Positions 22,640-33,569 of a stretch of DNA of 64,000 bases are shown here, piece after piece. How positions within the stretch are numbered: position 1 is the first letter of the stretch; each line of letters opens with the position of its first letter. The position numbers and the translations under genes are program-made. Origin of the DNA: Magnolia sinica (lineage: Eukaryota > Streptophyta > Magnoliopsida > Magnoliales > Magnoliaceae). The stretch lies in assembly GCF_029962835.1 (NCBI RefSeq), contig NC_080583.1, positions 49,889,658-49,953,657 of the forward strand, in the 5' to 3' direction. A model generated the notes under the pieces. The model was given only the letters and a program-made list of their open reading frames with translations. It ran no database searches and was not told where the DNA came from.

Positions 22640-24237
22640 CTCTCACTGGTGTACACACTCATAAACAACTAAAAGATATGTGTAATTACGTGTGCTTTAC
22701 ATCTCAGATAAAACTAGCTAACGTAAAGGAAGCCCTTTCTGATGAAAACTGGATTGTTGCGATACAAGAAGAGCTCAATCAATTTGTCAGAAATGATGTT
22801 TGGTACTTAGTTCCAAGACCGAAAGATAAACACATTATCAGAACAAAATGGATTTTCAAAAATAAGTCTGATGAATTTGGTAATATTATTAGAAACAAGG
22901 CTAGGTTGGTTATACAAGGGTTCACTCAAATTAAAGGCATCGATTATGATGAAACCTTTGCCTCAGTAGCTCATCTTGATTCAATTAGACTATTTATATC
23001 CATTGCATGTTTTAAAAAGTTTAAAATATACCAAATGGATGTAAAGAGTACATTTTTAAATGGTGATTTTCATGAAGAAGTGTATGTTGAACAACCAACG
23101 GGTTTTGAAGACCCTAAGAATGCTAATCATGTCTACCACCTGAAAAAGGCACTCTGCAGTTTGAAACAAGCTCCCAAGGCATGGTACGAAAAGTTGACTA
23201 AGTTTCTAATAAGTCATAACTTTATAATGGGAAGTGTTGATAAGACATTATTTGTATAGAAACATAATGATCACATTTTAATAGTGTAAATTTATGTTAA
23301 TGATATTATTTATGGATCTACCTGTGCTAACATGACTATTGAGTTTGCAGATCTTATGAAGTCTAAATTTGAAATGAGCATGGTTGGATAATTGAATTAT
23401 TTTTTAGGGTTGCAAGTTAAACAACAACCTGATGGTTTCTTTATCTCTCAAACTAAATATGCTCTGAACGCAGTTAAAAAGTTTAGATTTGAGAGTTGGT
23501 AAAATTTTGATACTTCAATAAGTACTACTTTAAAACTCTCAAATGACTCTACAGGTAAGAGTGTGGATCCTAAGCTATATCACAGTATGATAGGGAGTTT
23601 GCTTTATTTAACTACGAGCCAACTTAATATTGCATTTAGCGTAGGAATTTGCGCTAGATATCAATCTGACCCTAAAGAGTCACATTTAATTGTTGTTAAG
23701 CAGTTTATGAGATATGTCACTAGTTCAGAAAATCTTGGTCTCTGGTATCCACATGATACTAGTGTGCAATTAGCTGGTTTCACGGATGCTGATTGGGCTG
23801 GTAACATTGATGATCGAAAATCAACCAGTGGTGGTTGTTTCTATGTTGGGAACTATTTAGTTTCTTAGCAAAGTAAGAAATAAAGTTCTGTATCGCTCTC
23901 AACTACTTAGGCTGAATACATTGCGGCATGTAATGCATGTACTCAGCTTGTATGGATGAAAAGAATGCTAAGCGTTTACAGAATTACGCAAGATTCTATG
24001 GTTTTATATTGTGATAATTCTAGTGCAATTAATATATCTAAAAATCCAATCCAGCATTCCCGAACCAAGCACACTGACATTAGATATCACTACATTCCTG
24101 AATTAGTGGAAGAAAAGATAATTTCTTTGGAATATATTCCGACCAAGACTCAACTTGCTGACATATTCACAAAACCGCTAGATAAAAGCAGGTTTGCTAA
24201 ATTAAAATTTGATCTTAGTATGTGTAATATGAATTGA
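22640..24237 (+). pseudogene. pol: copia RT-RNase H with YVND catalytic motif
   Basis: The RT is open to 23259 ([54 protein letters not shown]), then has stops at 23258, 23287, 23387 and 23500. The catalytic motif near 23290-23315 reads YVNDIIYGS, with Asn for the first catalytic Asp of YVDD, which would abolish polymerase activity. RNase H follows (DADWAGNIDDRKSTSGGC; YCDNSSAINISKNPIQHSRT; ADIFTKPLDKSRF) and ends at the stop 24235-24237. The upstream minus-strand relative keeps YVDD. Confidence 0.9.
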
Positions 24238-24331
24238 TAATTCATGTCTTTCTGTATCATAATGTATATATTTGTTATTTTAAATTTTTAAAAGTTCAAA
24301 TTTTATAAAAAATTGCACATTTTTGGCTGTG

Positions 24332-24492
24332 CACGACTAGTCGAGTACACACTCAACCAGTCGTGGCACGACCGGTCGAGAATGTACTCGACCAGCAGTG
24401 AACCACGGGTTTGGTGCTTTATTTGGTGGTAAAATCACTTTTTCCTCATTTTGGTTGTCTTCTCTAATGAGCCCAACGTCGACCGGTCGAAC
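24332..24492. repeat. Palindromic CGACYRGTCG motif cluster between pol and extra ORF
   Basis: Copies occur at about 24332 (CACGACTAGTCGAG), 24368 (CACGACCGGTCGAG) and 24478 (TCGACCGGTCGA), with half-sites at 24352 and 24386. The same family occupies the LTR U3, and the same interval (2041-2205) in the minus-strand element. Confidence 0.75.
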
Positions 24493-24699
24493 CCATCTTC
24501 GATTCCTTCGTGGTTAGTGCATTGTTTTCGATTTTCTTGTAGATTCTAGTCCTTTGCACTTCATTTTCATCATTTATGTGATTTATTTCATGTTCTATGT
24601 TGGTTTTTGGGGTTTTCTACTCAAAAATATGATTTACTAGAAACTCACTTTACCTCTTTTGCAATGTCCATTTTTCTTGATATCTTTATTGTAAATAAA

Positions 24700-24951
24700 A
24701 GGTATAACCAAGAAGAAGGGATCTCGTGGTCCCTCTACATCTCGGTCGACTCCTATCACGGTGCACCACCTTTGATCACCCGAAGATGATCCCACTTATG
24801 TGCGGGATATTTGTTATGCAATGTTATAGTAGAATGGCCCGTTAATATTGATCATTTGGCTCCGTTTGATATCCTTCCTCTCCTTCAGTCTGTAGGATGG
24901 GATAACATACTACATTGGGGTGGGCCAACATACCACTCCATTGCGTAGGCT
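24700..24951 (+). pseudogene. N-terminal relic of the env-like ORF
   Basis: Pieces such as GSRGPSTSRSTPI and FDILPLLQSVGWDNILHWGG correspond to the N-terminus of the minus-strand copy (MDPRGKKKSSCGPSSSR...). They are interrupted by stops, the last (TAG) at about 24946 just before the surviving open frame. Confidence 0.7.
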
Positions 24952-25827
24952 ATGTATGCTTGCATTACCGATTTTTCTACTGAAAATCTGACATTTACTA
25001 TTGCGACCAGAGAAGGTCCAATTAATGTAAATCATCATCTTATCTCTGAATTAATGGATTTACCTGTCAATGATGAAGGTATTCCCATTAACACTCTAGT
25101 GGCAAAACCATCTGAAACTGAGAAGCGAATGCTTACTAGAGATTTATACAATATAGATATGAAATGGAATACTGCTGGAAATGTGCTTGCCTCAAAGTTT
25201 TTGTTACCCAAATATAGAATCCTTCACAGGATTTTCATTTCGAATGTCTATCCTCATTCTGGTAATAAAATCGAACTCACTACGTTCATGGTTCATATTC
25301 TTCATTCCATCATTTATAGAACCTCTATATGTCTTCCTTTCTTGATTTGTCATTGCATCATTCAGTTTCGTATCCATCAAGGACACAGTGACATTCCCTT
25401 CGCTTATCTTATGACTGTGTTGGCCACCCATAGTTTAGTGGCTATGCCTATTGGAGAAGCTCCCATTTACCACCAACCATTCAACAACTCCAATATTAAT
25501 AAGATGAATTTGAAGTTGGCCCCAAGCCAAGTCAATGTGGGTGCTGGTGGAGCTGATGCCACAAATGAAGAGGAGGGTGATTTGCCTCTAGATGACATCA
25601 ATATGGATGACATTTTTGATGAAATCGAATCTAATTCTGTAGATGATCCTAATTATCAGCCATTTGACTTTGATACGCATTTGAGCTCTCTTGAGGAGAA
25701 GGTTGAAAACATGAATGTGTCCCATGACTTGCAATTTAAATATATGCGCAAGTATCTGAAGCGCATTAACAAGGGACTTCATCAAATTGATCCTACCATA
25801 CCTGCTCCTTCATCGGGTTCAGATTAG
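24952..25827 (+). CDS. Sirevirus env-like ORF, surviving 291-codon frame
   Basis: This is an uninterrupted frame of 291 residues from MYACITDF to a TAG at about 25825. Residues ~1-185 resemble the family described as putative plant transposon protein (features such as YRILHRIFISNVYP, TTFMVHILHSII, FAYLMTVLATHSLV). Residues ~195-240 are acidic, and the C-terminus (LSSLEEKVENMN...) looks helical. The true N-terminus lies upstream and is broken by stops, so this start is only the first Met of the open part. The lack of stops is notable beside a pol with many. Its role in Sireviruses is unknown; the env-like label reflects position, not shown function. Confidence 0.6.
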   Translation: MYACITDFSTENLTFTIATREGPINVNHHLISELMDLPVNDEGIPINTLVAKPSETEKRMLTRDLYNIDMKWNTAGNVLASKFLLPKYRILHRIFISNVYPHSGNKIELTTFMVHILHSIIYRTSICLPFLICHCIIQFRIHQGHSDIPFAYLMTVLATHSLVAMPIGEAPIYHQPFNNSNINKMNLKLAPSQVNVGAGGADATNEEEGDLPLDDINMDDIFDEIESNSVDDPNYQPFDFDTHLSSLEEKVENMNVSHDLQFKYMRKYLKRINKGLHQIDPTIPAPSSGSD

Positions 25828-26308
25828 TATTTGAATATGTGGTTTATAATAAATTTTAAGATACCTGAATTTCTTTTGTTTTATGGCTTGGACATGCTTG
25901 AACATGCTTTCTTATGATTTTAGTTACTTGGTAATTTTGATCTTACTTGGAATACTCTTTTATTTGCTTCCTTATTTATCTACTTCCATGATCATTTATT
26001 AGTTCTTTCCTTTGTTATGTTGTGACAAAAAGGGGGAGAATTTTATCATGCTTGTGAAATGTGAATTTGTGGATAGGTCACATTTTTTTTTTGGTGATTG
26101 TAAGGGGGAGTAAGGGGAGTATTGTTGGGGGAGTAGAGTATTGTTACATTAATCCGTATTGTTTTGACCTATTTATAACTGGTGTATGATTCTTTAACTA
26201 GGTTGTAACTAGTTTATATTTATAACTGGTGCATGATTCTTTATTATGCATATTATGCTTATTTTTAATGAAATGTGTTTTGTCACAAATTTGACAAAGG
26301 GTGAGATT
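25828..26308 (+). other. 3' non-coding region with purine tracts
   Basis: G-rich tracts (AAAAAGGGGGAGAA at ~26027, TAAGGGGGAGTAAGGGGAG at ~26101, TTGGGGGAG at ~26125, AAAGGGTGAGAT next to the LTR) fit the multiple polypurine tracts of Sireviruses. The terminal one is mutated (GGGTGAG versus GGGGGAG at 8914-8920). Confidence 0.75.
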
Positions 26309-28320
26309 GTAAGTGCTATGTTTTCTAACTCCTATGATTGTCAAATTTTGTAGTGCCAAAACATCTTAGAATCTGTGTCTTGTGTAGCTCATCTACATAT
26401 TCAAGACTGTGCATCTCATGTACAAGAACAAAGGTCTTTACTTTAAGAACTTCAAATGCAAGATCAAGAGATATATATAGTCAAGTATAATACCATGGGA
26501 TAGTTCACTCCTTCAAGCTTCAAAGTTCAGGGTTTCAAAACTTCATCTAAGGCAAGACAATAGTCTTTGCTTTGGTACTCAAAGCTCAAGGTGAAATACA
26601 ACTCAAGTACCTCAAGCTCATGCTTCAATGTATTTCAAATTCAAGCTTCAAAATGTCTCAAGTTCAAGCTTCATCATATGTCAAGATCGCAAGCTTCGTG
26701 AACTTTAAAGAACTACTATCAACCGAAGTAAAAGAAGATTCAATATTCATATATCGCTTATAAGGTATGAATGACCCTAGATTGACCATAGGATAGGTCA
26801 TTTTGAATACATAATTTAATTGGGTCATTTTATAAGTGCACAAACTATTTCTCGACTAGTTTTAGACTATGTTCAACTAGTCCTAGCACTAGCTCGACCA
26901 GTTCGAGAAATTCCTCGACCAGTCCCAAGTTTGTTACTAATTTTCAAATTTTTTTGTTAAAGCCTTGACCAGTCCTGGAGACTGCTCGACTGGTCGAGTG
27001 AACAGTGCTCGACTAGTCCAGCAGGCTTGACTCAAAGTCCAGCAACTAAAATGAGTCTCACACGACCAGTAGTGGACAGGAGTTGACCGGTCATGGAGGC
27101 CACTCGACTGGGCGAGTAGATCCTTCGACCAGTCGTGGAATGGCCTGATCTTATCGCACCCAAATTTTCAAAAGTTTGTTGGTCCTTCGACCAGTCGAGC
27201 TGTCCTCTGGGCCAGTCGAAGGAACGATTTCTACACTTATAAATAGAGCATGATTTTCAGAGTTTGATTTCCAATTCAAGAAAAGTCAAGACAGCGCTCT
27301 GAGAGATAAGTTAGTGATATTCTTAAGCTATTTAGTGCTCCTTTTATATTCTCTTTAATTAGCTTTTTACATTTGATTTTGTATTTTACATTCCAACCTT
27401 ATTTGAACAAGGGATTGAAGTTTTCCCATTTCTTGGAATCAAAATTAAATCAAGCTAGCCCAAGGTGATTTAAATCTAAAATCAATTTAGAACTTGGAAC
27501 CTTTTCACAAGTGAGTGTGAATATTAAACATTTACGTTGAATTTCTACTCCGAATTGGTTCTTCTGAGCTACATCAAAAGGAGAATATCTAGATAAGTAT
27601 TTTATAGTTTTGTAAATCAATTATTCTTTTGGTTTCTTTGAGATTGTGTCAGAAAAATCTCTTTCTTTTGGTTTGTCTGAGGTAATCTAGAAAACTCAGA
27701 GTGTGGGGTTTTTGAATTGTGTAAGCCTACTTGAAAGACACAATTATGAGGGTTTTAGGAGAACCTTGAAAAAACTATTTCTTAGTGAATGCTAATTTCC
27801 ATTGTGTGAGGATATTAGAAGTGGAGTAGTTATGTGTCTGTTTCTCTAAACAGTTGGTGTACACACAAGCGAACCACTATAATTTCTGGTCTTGTGGTGA
27901 TTGATTGATTATTTCATTGTGTGGATGTTGTAATTTCCCTTTATGCAATTGTGAAGAATGTTGTAATTCTTTTTATGCAAGTGTGGGAATGTTGTAATAG
28001 CTTAGTTTCTTTCTTTACTATTCTTTTCTTTATTACTCTATATCGGTTTGTGATTTTGATACATAGACCGTTCTAGGAATTAGGTTGTCCTACCATAAGC
28101 CATTGGTTCTTGGTGTAAGGTTGTCCTTAGAACAAGATCTGTATCAACCTCTCAATACTTGTACATTTGAGGTTATTTTACATTTCTGCATTATGGGATT
28201 GTTTATGTGCTATCTTTATTTATATTTGTTTAAATTTCGCATTTAATTTTTAATTTGGCATAGTCTTTTTCACCCCCCCCCCCCCCCCCCCCCTCTAGGA
28301 CTCGTCGCTCGGTCTTTTCA
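26309..28320 (+). repeat. 3' LTR of the plus-strand Sirevirus element
   Basis: It begins TGTAAGTGCTATG and ends TCGGTCTTTTCA. A TATA box (TATAAATA) is at 27238-27245, the palindrome cluster at 26852-27215 and a C-run at 28272-28293. Length is 2012 bp. Differences from the 5' LTR are scattered point changes and small indels, including one extra GACCAGT-type unit near 26895. Confidence 0.93.
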
Positions 28321-28639
28321 CTAATGTCGAGCCTTTTGGTATTTATCATGTCGAAGGCTATCTCGACCTATGGCTAAGCTATGTCTGACCTATGGTTGGG
28401 TTGACTTGTCAGGCGGTAGAGACCGAACCATATCCAACCTATGGTTTAGGTCGACCCATGACCGATGTATGATCATGCTGACCTATTTAATAGGTCAGCC
28501 ATTTGAGTGGACTTACATTTGTATCAACCTACTTGAAGGTCGACCTTTCTTCGCTAGTAGACGCCTCTTATGGTTAAGCCCTATTGGGTCCATGCTGGTT
28601 TGAAGAGTTAGTACATTCCATAAGTTGTTCTATTTTCCC
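28321..28639. other. Unassigned sequence right of the Sirevirus element
   Basis: It shows repeated short pieces of the type CGACCTATGG/CGACCTTT (near 28358, 28380, 28452 and 28530) but no ORF or LTR end that I can place. It could be a gypsy LTR fragment. Confidence 0.35.
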
Positions 28640-28885
28640 CCAACTGCAGCCATCTTTAATATTTCAGATGGCTTCATGTTAGCTTTTCACAAAATTTTGG
28701 GCAGAGGTGAAACAAGATTTAATTGCATTTCTAGAAACAATTCATAGAAAGGGAAGAGTTGGTAGGGAGATATGATCTTCCTTCATTGCCATTATCCCTG
28801 AGAGAGGCTGGTGCTACAAGTCAAAGTTTTTTAGTTATTAGATTGATTGGGAGTGGATGGACAAAAGATTGCATTACTCTATTCT
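28640..28885 (+). pseudogene. L1-like LINE reverse transcriptase fragment (N-terminal RT part)
   Basis: Plus-strand translation gives FWAEVKQDLIAFLETIHRKG and then SSFIAIIPERG before stops. This matches the start of the plant L1 RT domain (family pattern FW..I..D....F...H..GK...... SFI.LIPK). Stops at about 28771 and 28840 break it. It ends before the middle of RT. Confidence 0.65.
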
Positions 28886-28889
28886 CATC

Positions 28890-29110
28890 ATCTTTTTTTT
28901 TATTATTTTTTTATTTTTTAAAAAAGAAAAGATGATGAATTCATTAAGCATTGGAAGAAAATGAAAGATAAGAATAGAGGCGAAGGATGGCCCTATTGTT
29001 GCCTTGCCAACCTTGAGAAGCAAAACAAACTACACAAAAAGAGACAAAATGATGTAGGATTTATGAGAAAGAAGATAAAAGAGGAGAATAAAAGATTTTT
29101 GCACACACTA
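28890..29110 (-). mobile_element. Possible LINE 3' end fragment
   Basis: Read on the minus strand, the text ends AATGAATTCATCATCTTTTC followed by a T/A-rich tail (28890-28930), a form often seen at 3' ends of plant LINEs. No coding part accompanies it. Confidence 0.35.
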
Positions 29111-31804
29111 CACAATTCAAATGGGTTAATTTTATAGGGTTTTTTTTTCCTTTTGCAAGAGAATATTTCTCCCTAGACTCACACTCTTTTATTTTTTTAT
29201 TCCAATGTTCCTTTCATGTGGCATGTATAAAGACACATATAAAAAAAACTCAATTACTCTATTAAAAAATACCACACACATGTGGACTTAAATCTCTCCC
29301 TTCTTTTTATTCTCTTATGCTTATCTCAAACTGATGTAGGATCGATGCATGAACCGAATAACATGTGAGATCAAGTAGTAGAATTACGACAATTTACAAA
29401 TAAACACAAGTATTGCCATAATCATCACGAATCCCATGGAAACCAAAAGAACATCATGCATGATCCAGGCCTATGTTACCAACATCATCACATAAGATCA
29501 TTAAATAAAATGAAACTAGGATCTAATGGATGTACGGACATCTAATTAGCATAGGATATAGTCTATTTCAAAGTAGAGGACGTAATACAACTTATGGTAA
29601 AAATTAGAGTTTGCGTAATTTGAAAAAGTAGAAAAATTAGGGATTTTATGTTTAGAGTTAGGGTTTTGGGAATGGAAGAAAGGAGTTTTGATATAAGGAT
29701 GATGGAAAGCCAAAAGGGGAAAGGTGTGGCTATACGGACAACCCGAAGGATTTACACGTGTGGTCGTACGGTCACACGTGTGGTGTGGGATGAATGGGTT
29801 AGGTCGGTTAGGGTTTGAGATTGTGGATAGGTAAATGAAAAATGAATTTTTGAAAGGATGAAGGCTTAGGATGGGAGAATCGATGAATTTGAAGAAAATA
29901 CCTTGATGGAGGAGAAGAGAAATGATGGTGTGGGGATAGATGGAGACCTTGCACCACCGTTAATTAAGATTTGCCTCGCACCAATCTCCCTTCCAAATCA
30001 AATGGAAGTATCTTCAAATTGCATGAAGATAGAAGAAGAAAGCAAGAGGTTTTTCTATTTTATTATTTTTATAATCGACTAAATATCACTTACAGGTCCT
30101 TAAAAAATCTTTAGTAGATAAAGACCTAAAAGAACCAATCTAGACCTTCACAAAGGGTCATTATTTCTTAAAAATCTTTAAGCATAAGCTGCATAACTCA
30201 ACATGTGGGGCCCATTAGATGGGTTGTACCACCAGAAAATTAGGATTTTGGGGCCCACATATTCATCTCATGTGTCTTGCGATCACCTATGCTTGCATTA
30301 TTCCTCACCAATAGGAAGGAACTCATCTTTGGCTTAATAGATGATATCAATCTACCTTTATAATGTGTCTTCCTTGTTGGCGGGAGTTGATTGTGAAGGC
30401 CCACATGTCAGGTTACCACTTGCATCAAATGCCGTTGTAGATCATGCCATGTCTTTGTTTGTCTTTGTGCTCTACATATGCTGGTGTGGGCTTCCACTTT
30501 TGTAGTTCTGGAGTTGGAAGTCTATACTCTCCTTGTTTAAATGGTGTTGCCCATGTCACTATTGGACTCAGATTTCTGTGCTCTAATCGTCGATGGGATG
30601 GGTCCCACATGTCCATCTCACCTTTAACTTATGTTATAGAATGTGCTTGTTCAACCCTTGAGCTGCTCATCTCATCCTCCACCGATCTAATTGTTGATAC
30701 GTTGTCTGATCCAATATCTAATCCATCCGTTGATAGATTCATCTACTGGTTCATCAACCAACTCTTCATGTGGATCTTCTTTGATTGTGGCACTTCTCTA
30801 GGCACTCATCTGTTGGATCGTTAGACACTTCCTCTAATGAATCTTGGATTTGTTAATTGAAATTCTTAGATTCTTTGTATAACTTAAGAATCTTAATTTT
30901 TACATCACAATTCACAAGTGTAGTCATGGCTCTCCAATTGTTCACCTCTTCAACCACGAGGATGAACAAATGGAACATGGTTGGAATTATCATTCGATTC
31001 CTAGCTGTTGCCGGCTTCTCATGCATGGGGAAGGACTATTCGATGCTAAGTTTTGAGATTCCTCATGCTTGTGGGGCTCACCTAGTGAACGGGTTGGATG
31101 GAATATAAACAACATGGTGGGCCTTGGGAAAGTTCCTTTGGTGGATGCCCCATTCCCACTATTCCTGTAGTATGGCTCACATGAGTTTTGGAATGACCTT
31201 ATTATTAAGTTCAGATACTAAATTGAGGTGACACAACCAATGGATGGAGCGAATGTCACATAAACATTAAGGTTGGCCCACAAAGCTTAGGTGTTGCATG
31301 TTATTCTTATACCATCATTTCCATATGGAATAGACTTCCTTTTTCAAACCTAGAGGACTTAATGCATTGAATACTACTTAACTTAATTCATTGGAATTTC
31401 AAGAGCCCATGTAATTCTTTAATAATATGAGTTTGATATTATAAAAATGCCCATGATGGTCTTTAACATGATGGATTGGGGCTAATGGGCCTTTATACAT
31501 GCCCGAGCCTAGCTTACTTAGTAAACGTGCTTTAGTTTTAGGCTTAGGCTTGGCCCTTGGCCTAGATACTACAATCCAAGCTTGGCCTAAAGCGGGCTAG
31601 GCTTGTAAGCCCGATGGGGCAAACTAGCCCATTGATAACCATTGTTGAGGGAGATAAACCTATATCTCAAGTTGTAGAGATTGTGGTTTGGACCTTGACA
31701 TTTCACAAAAGCAAGACCAAGGAAGAGATTGAAGACTTTACCCACCTTATGAGCCCCACCCATCATTATCAGATCATGTTGTTTGACCTGATTTCTTGGG
31801 TGTT
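29111..31804. other. Intergenic stretch without recognisable genes
   Basis: It holds AT-rich sequence and short unrelated ORFs only. The longest open piece (30444-30824, 126 codons, plus strand) has no recognised domain and a composition like its surroundings. A TGTGGGGCCCA-type segment and other phrases common in plant intergenic repeats are present (30205, 30250). Old repeat fragments are likely but were not identified. Confidence 0.4.
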
Positions 31805-32065
31805 GAATGATCAAGGTATTATTACGTAACAATAATGGTGGTCATAATAGCCACTGCCATTATCGTTACGATATCGGCTATAACGACCGTTACAATTTTT
31901 TTTCCATAAGATTAATAGTCGCTATTCATTATTTTAGAAAAAACCCATACAAGACTGTTCTGGGGCCATTATGGGTCAATATTTCCATAACGACCATTAA
32001 GATCTCGTAACATGTAACAGTTACCACCATTAACGTGGCTGTTATGTAACTATTTTTGAACACCT
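31805..32065. mobile_element. Possible MITE with imperfect terminal inverted repeats
   Basis: The left end (near 31823: ACGTAACAATAATGGTGGTC) and the right end (near 32050, reverse complement TAGTTACATAACAGCCACG and on to AATGGTGGTAACTGTTAC) form an imperfect inverted repeat of ~45 bases around a ~160-bp AT-rich centre. It has no coding capacity. No clear target duplication was seen. Confidence 0.4.
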
Positions 32066-33059
32066 TAGCAATGTTAATACCCTGGGGTGGCTTTCAGTTA
32101 AGTCATTCTATTCGGCTCTAGGTTGTCCTCACTTTATTGGCCCTTGTAACACACTTCACTTATTTCAAAGTGTAAGGATCCTCCTTGGTCCTAGCTTTCA
32201 CCTGTTTAGTGGGTAAAAACAAGGGCTCATTATGGATAATCTTAGTAAGAGAGGAATGTGCGTCATGAATGGGTGTTTTTTTTTTGTGTTTAAATGAGGT
32301 AGAATCAATGAATCATTTATTTTTACGTTTCCTGTTTACTAATTATATTTAGGGATTTTTTTTTTTCACTCCTTAAGGTGATGTTGGTTATGCCACAAAT
32401 CTGTGGTGGAGCTAATGAGGGCCTGACATGGGGGCAGGAAAGGCAGTAGTAGAAGTTTGATTCTTTGGCATTTATCCATGCTAACGGTGTTTTGCATGGT
32501 GTGGCTTGTACGTAATAATTGAGCTTTTTAGGACAAATCAAGTTTCCTTGATTTGGTATTTTTATAAGCAAAGGGCCTCCTTAGAAAGATGCATTGCATT
32601 AGATGGAATTAATATCATTATTACATAATGATTATATGTCTGGAAATGCTGTTGTATTTTTATCATCCAATCCCAAGTTGGGATCAAATTCTTCCTTTGG
32701 GAAAAACATCATATTATGTGAAACCAACATTTGGTGGATGCCGAAAATGTGATCAATAGACTCGATAGATTTCACAATTGATGCCGGTCACCTATATTCA
32801 TAAGCAACTCGAGTGTCACCTACAAATGGGGCATATGGATGGACAATGTGGATAAAACACATGAATAAATGTTAGGCCACATGTCTTGCGGATTTCAAAA
32901 TCCATTGGAAATTTTGTTGTATCTTCTGCTGGGACTAAACGGTCAAATACCTAGATTAATGCAATTCTTCCCATCGATTCCGAACACTAGATGAAATTTA
33001 TATCCCACCTAATGCAATGCAATACTACCTAGTCCCGCATTTCAAACATACCCTAAGTG
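32066..33059. other. Intergenic stretch without recognisable genes
   Basis: No ORF longer than ~80 codons and no family motif was seen. Short T-runs lie at 32278 and 32357. Confidence 0.4.
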
Positions 33060-33270
33060 TTTTCTAATTAAATGGGTGTGTTCTTCTAAGGCTCTTAGAT
33101 AGAAGTCAAGGGGATTTGAGTGGATTCTTGGGGTATTTATTCATCTTTGTACTTGGAATTGTGCCTTAGCATCCTTATTTTTTTTTTTTTTTGGCTTTAA
33201 TAAAATTTTGTTAACCCTTTTAAAAGAAGAAGAAAAAGAAAGAAAAAAAAAACAAAAGGACCAATTGGAA
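33060..33270 (+). mobile_element. Likely LINE 3' tail
   Basis: A T-run (33177-33192) followed by GGCTTTAATAAAATTTTGTT and an A-rich tail (33227-33258) is the usual 3' end of plant L1-type LINEs. Coding sequence upstream is not recognisable. Confidence 0.5.
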
Positions 33271-33569
33271 CCCAAACTACACCTTACATTAACGAATGGA
33301 GAGTCATCCTACAAATCCCCTTGATCCACATTGATAATAGGTGTTGCTTGGCTTCAATTCACAATGGGAAAGATCCATTATGATAAGAGGTGCTGCTTGA
33401 GATAGTCTATAGTTTTCAATCTTTTTTGTTGTATTCTTGAGAGAAATCCTAACAAACTAGGAATTCCTGGAATTCTCAATTTTCTTCTTTTTGGTAGTGA
33501 CTATTTATGAACAATGCTTCTTCAAAACACTTCTTTTGACATTAGAGAGGGTTGAGACTGGTAGACCTT

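Larger units (their letters stand above)
8923..28320 (+). mobile_element. Sirevirus-type Ty1/copia retrotransposon with nested insertion
   Basis: It has two related LTRs of ~1.97 and ~2.01 kb (TG...CA), a degenerate PBS, gag, protease, integrase, RT-RNase H, an env-like ORF and multiple purine tracts in the standard order. It is split inside the protease/GAG-pre-integrase junction by an Athila-type element (12958-21443). Removing that insert restores the reading NVLYVEG/GLKHNLLSIS. The 5 bases after the 3' LTR (CTAAT) do not match those before the 5' LTR (GAGAT), in line with the rearranged left flank. Many stops make it non-autonomous at best. Confidence 0.93.

Noticed and set aside
30444..30824. 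126-codon ORF as a host gene
   Set aside because: No recognised domain, no intron signals and biased composition; probably chance.
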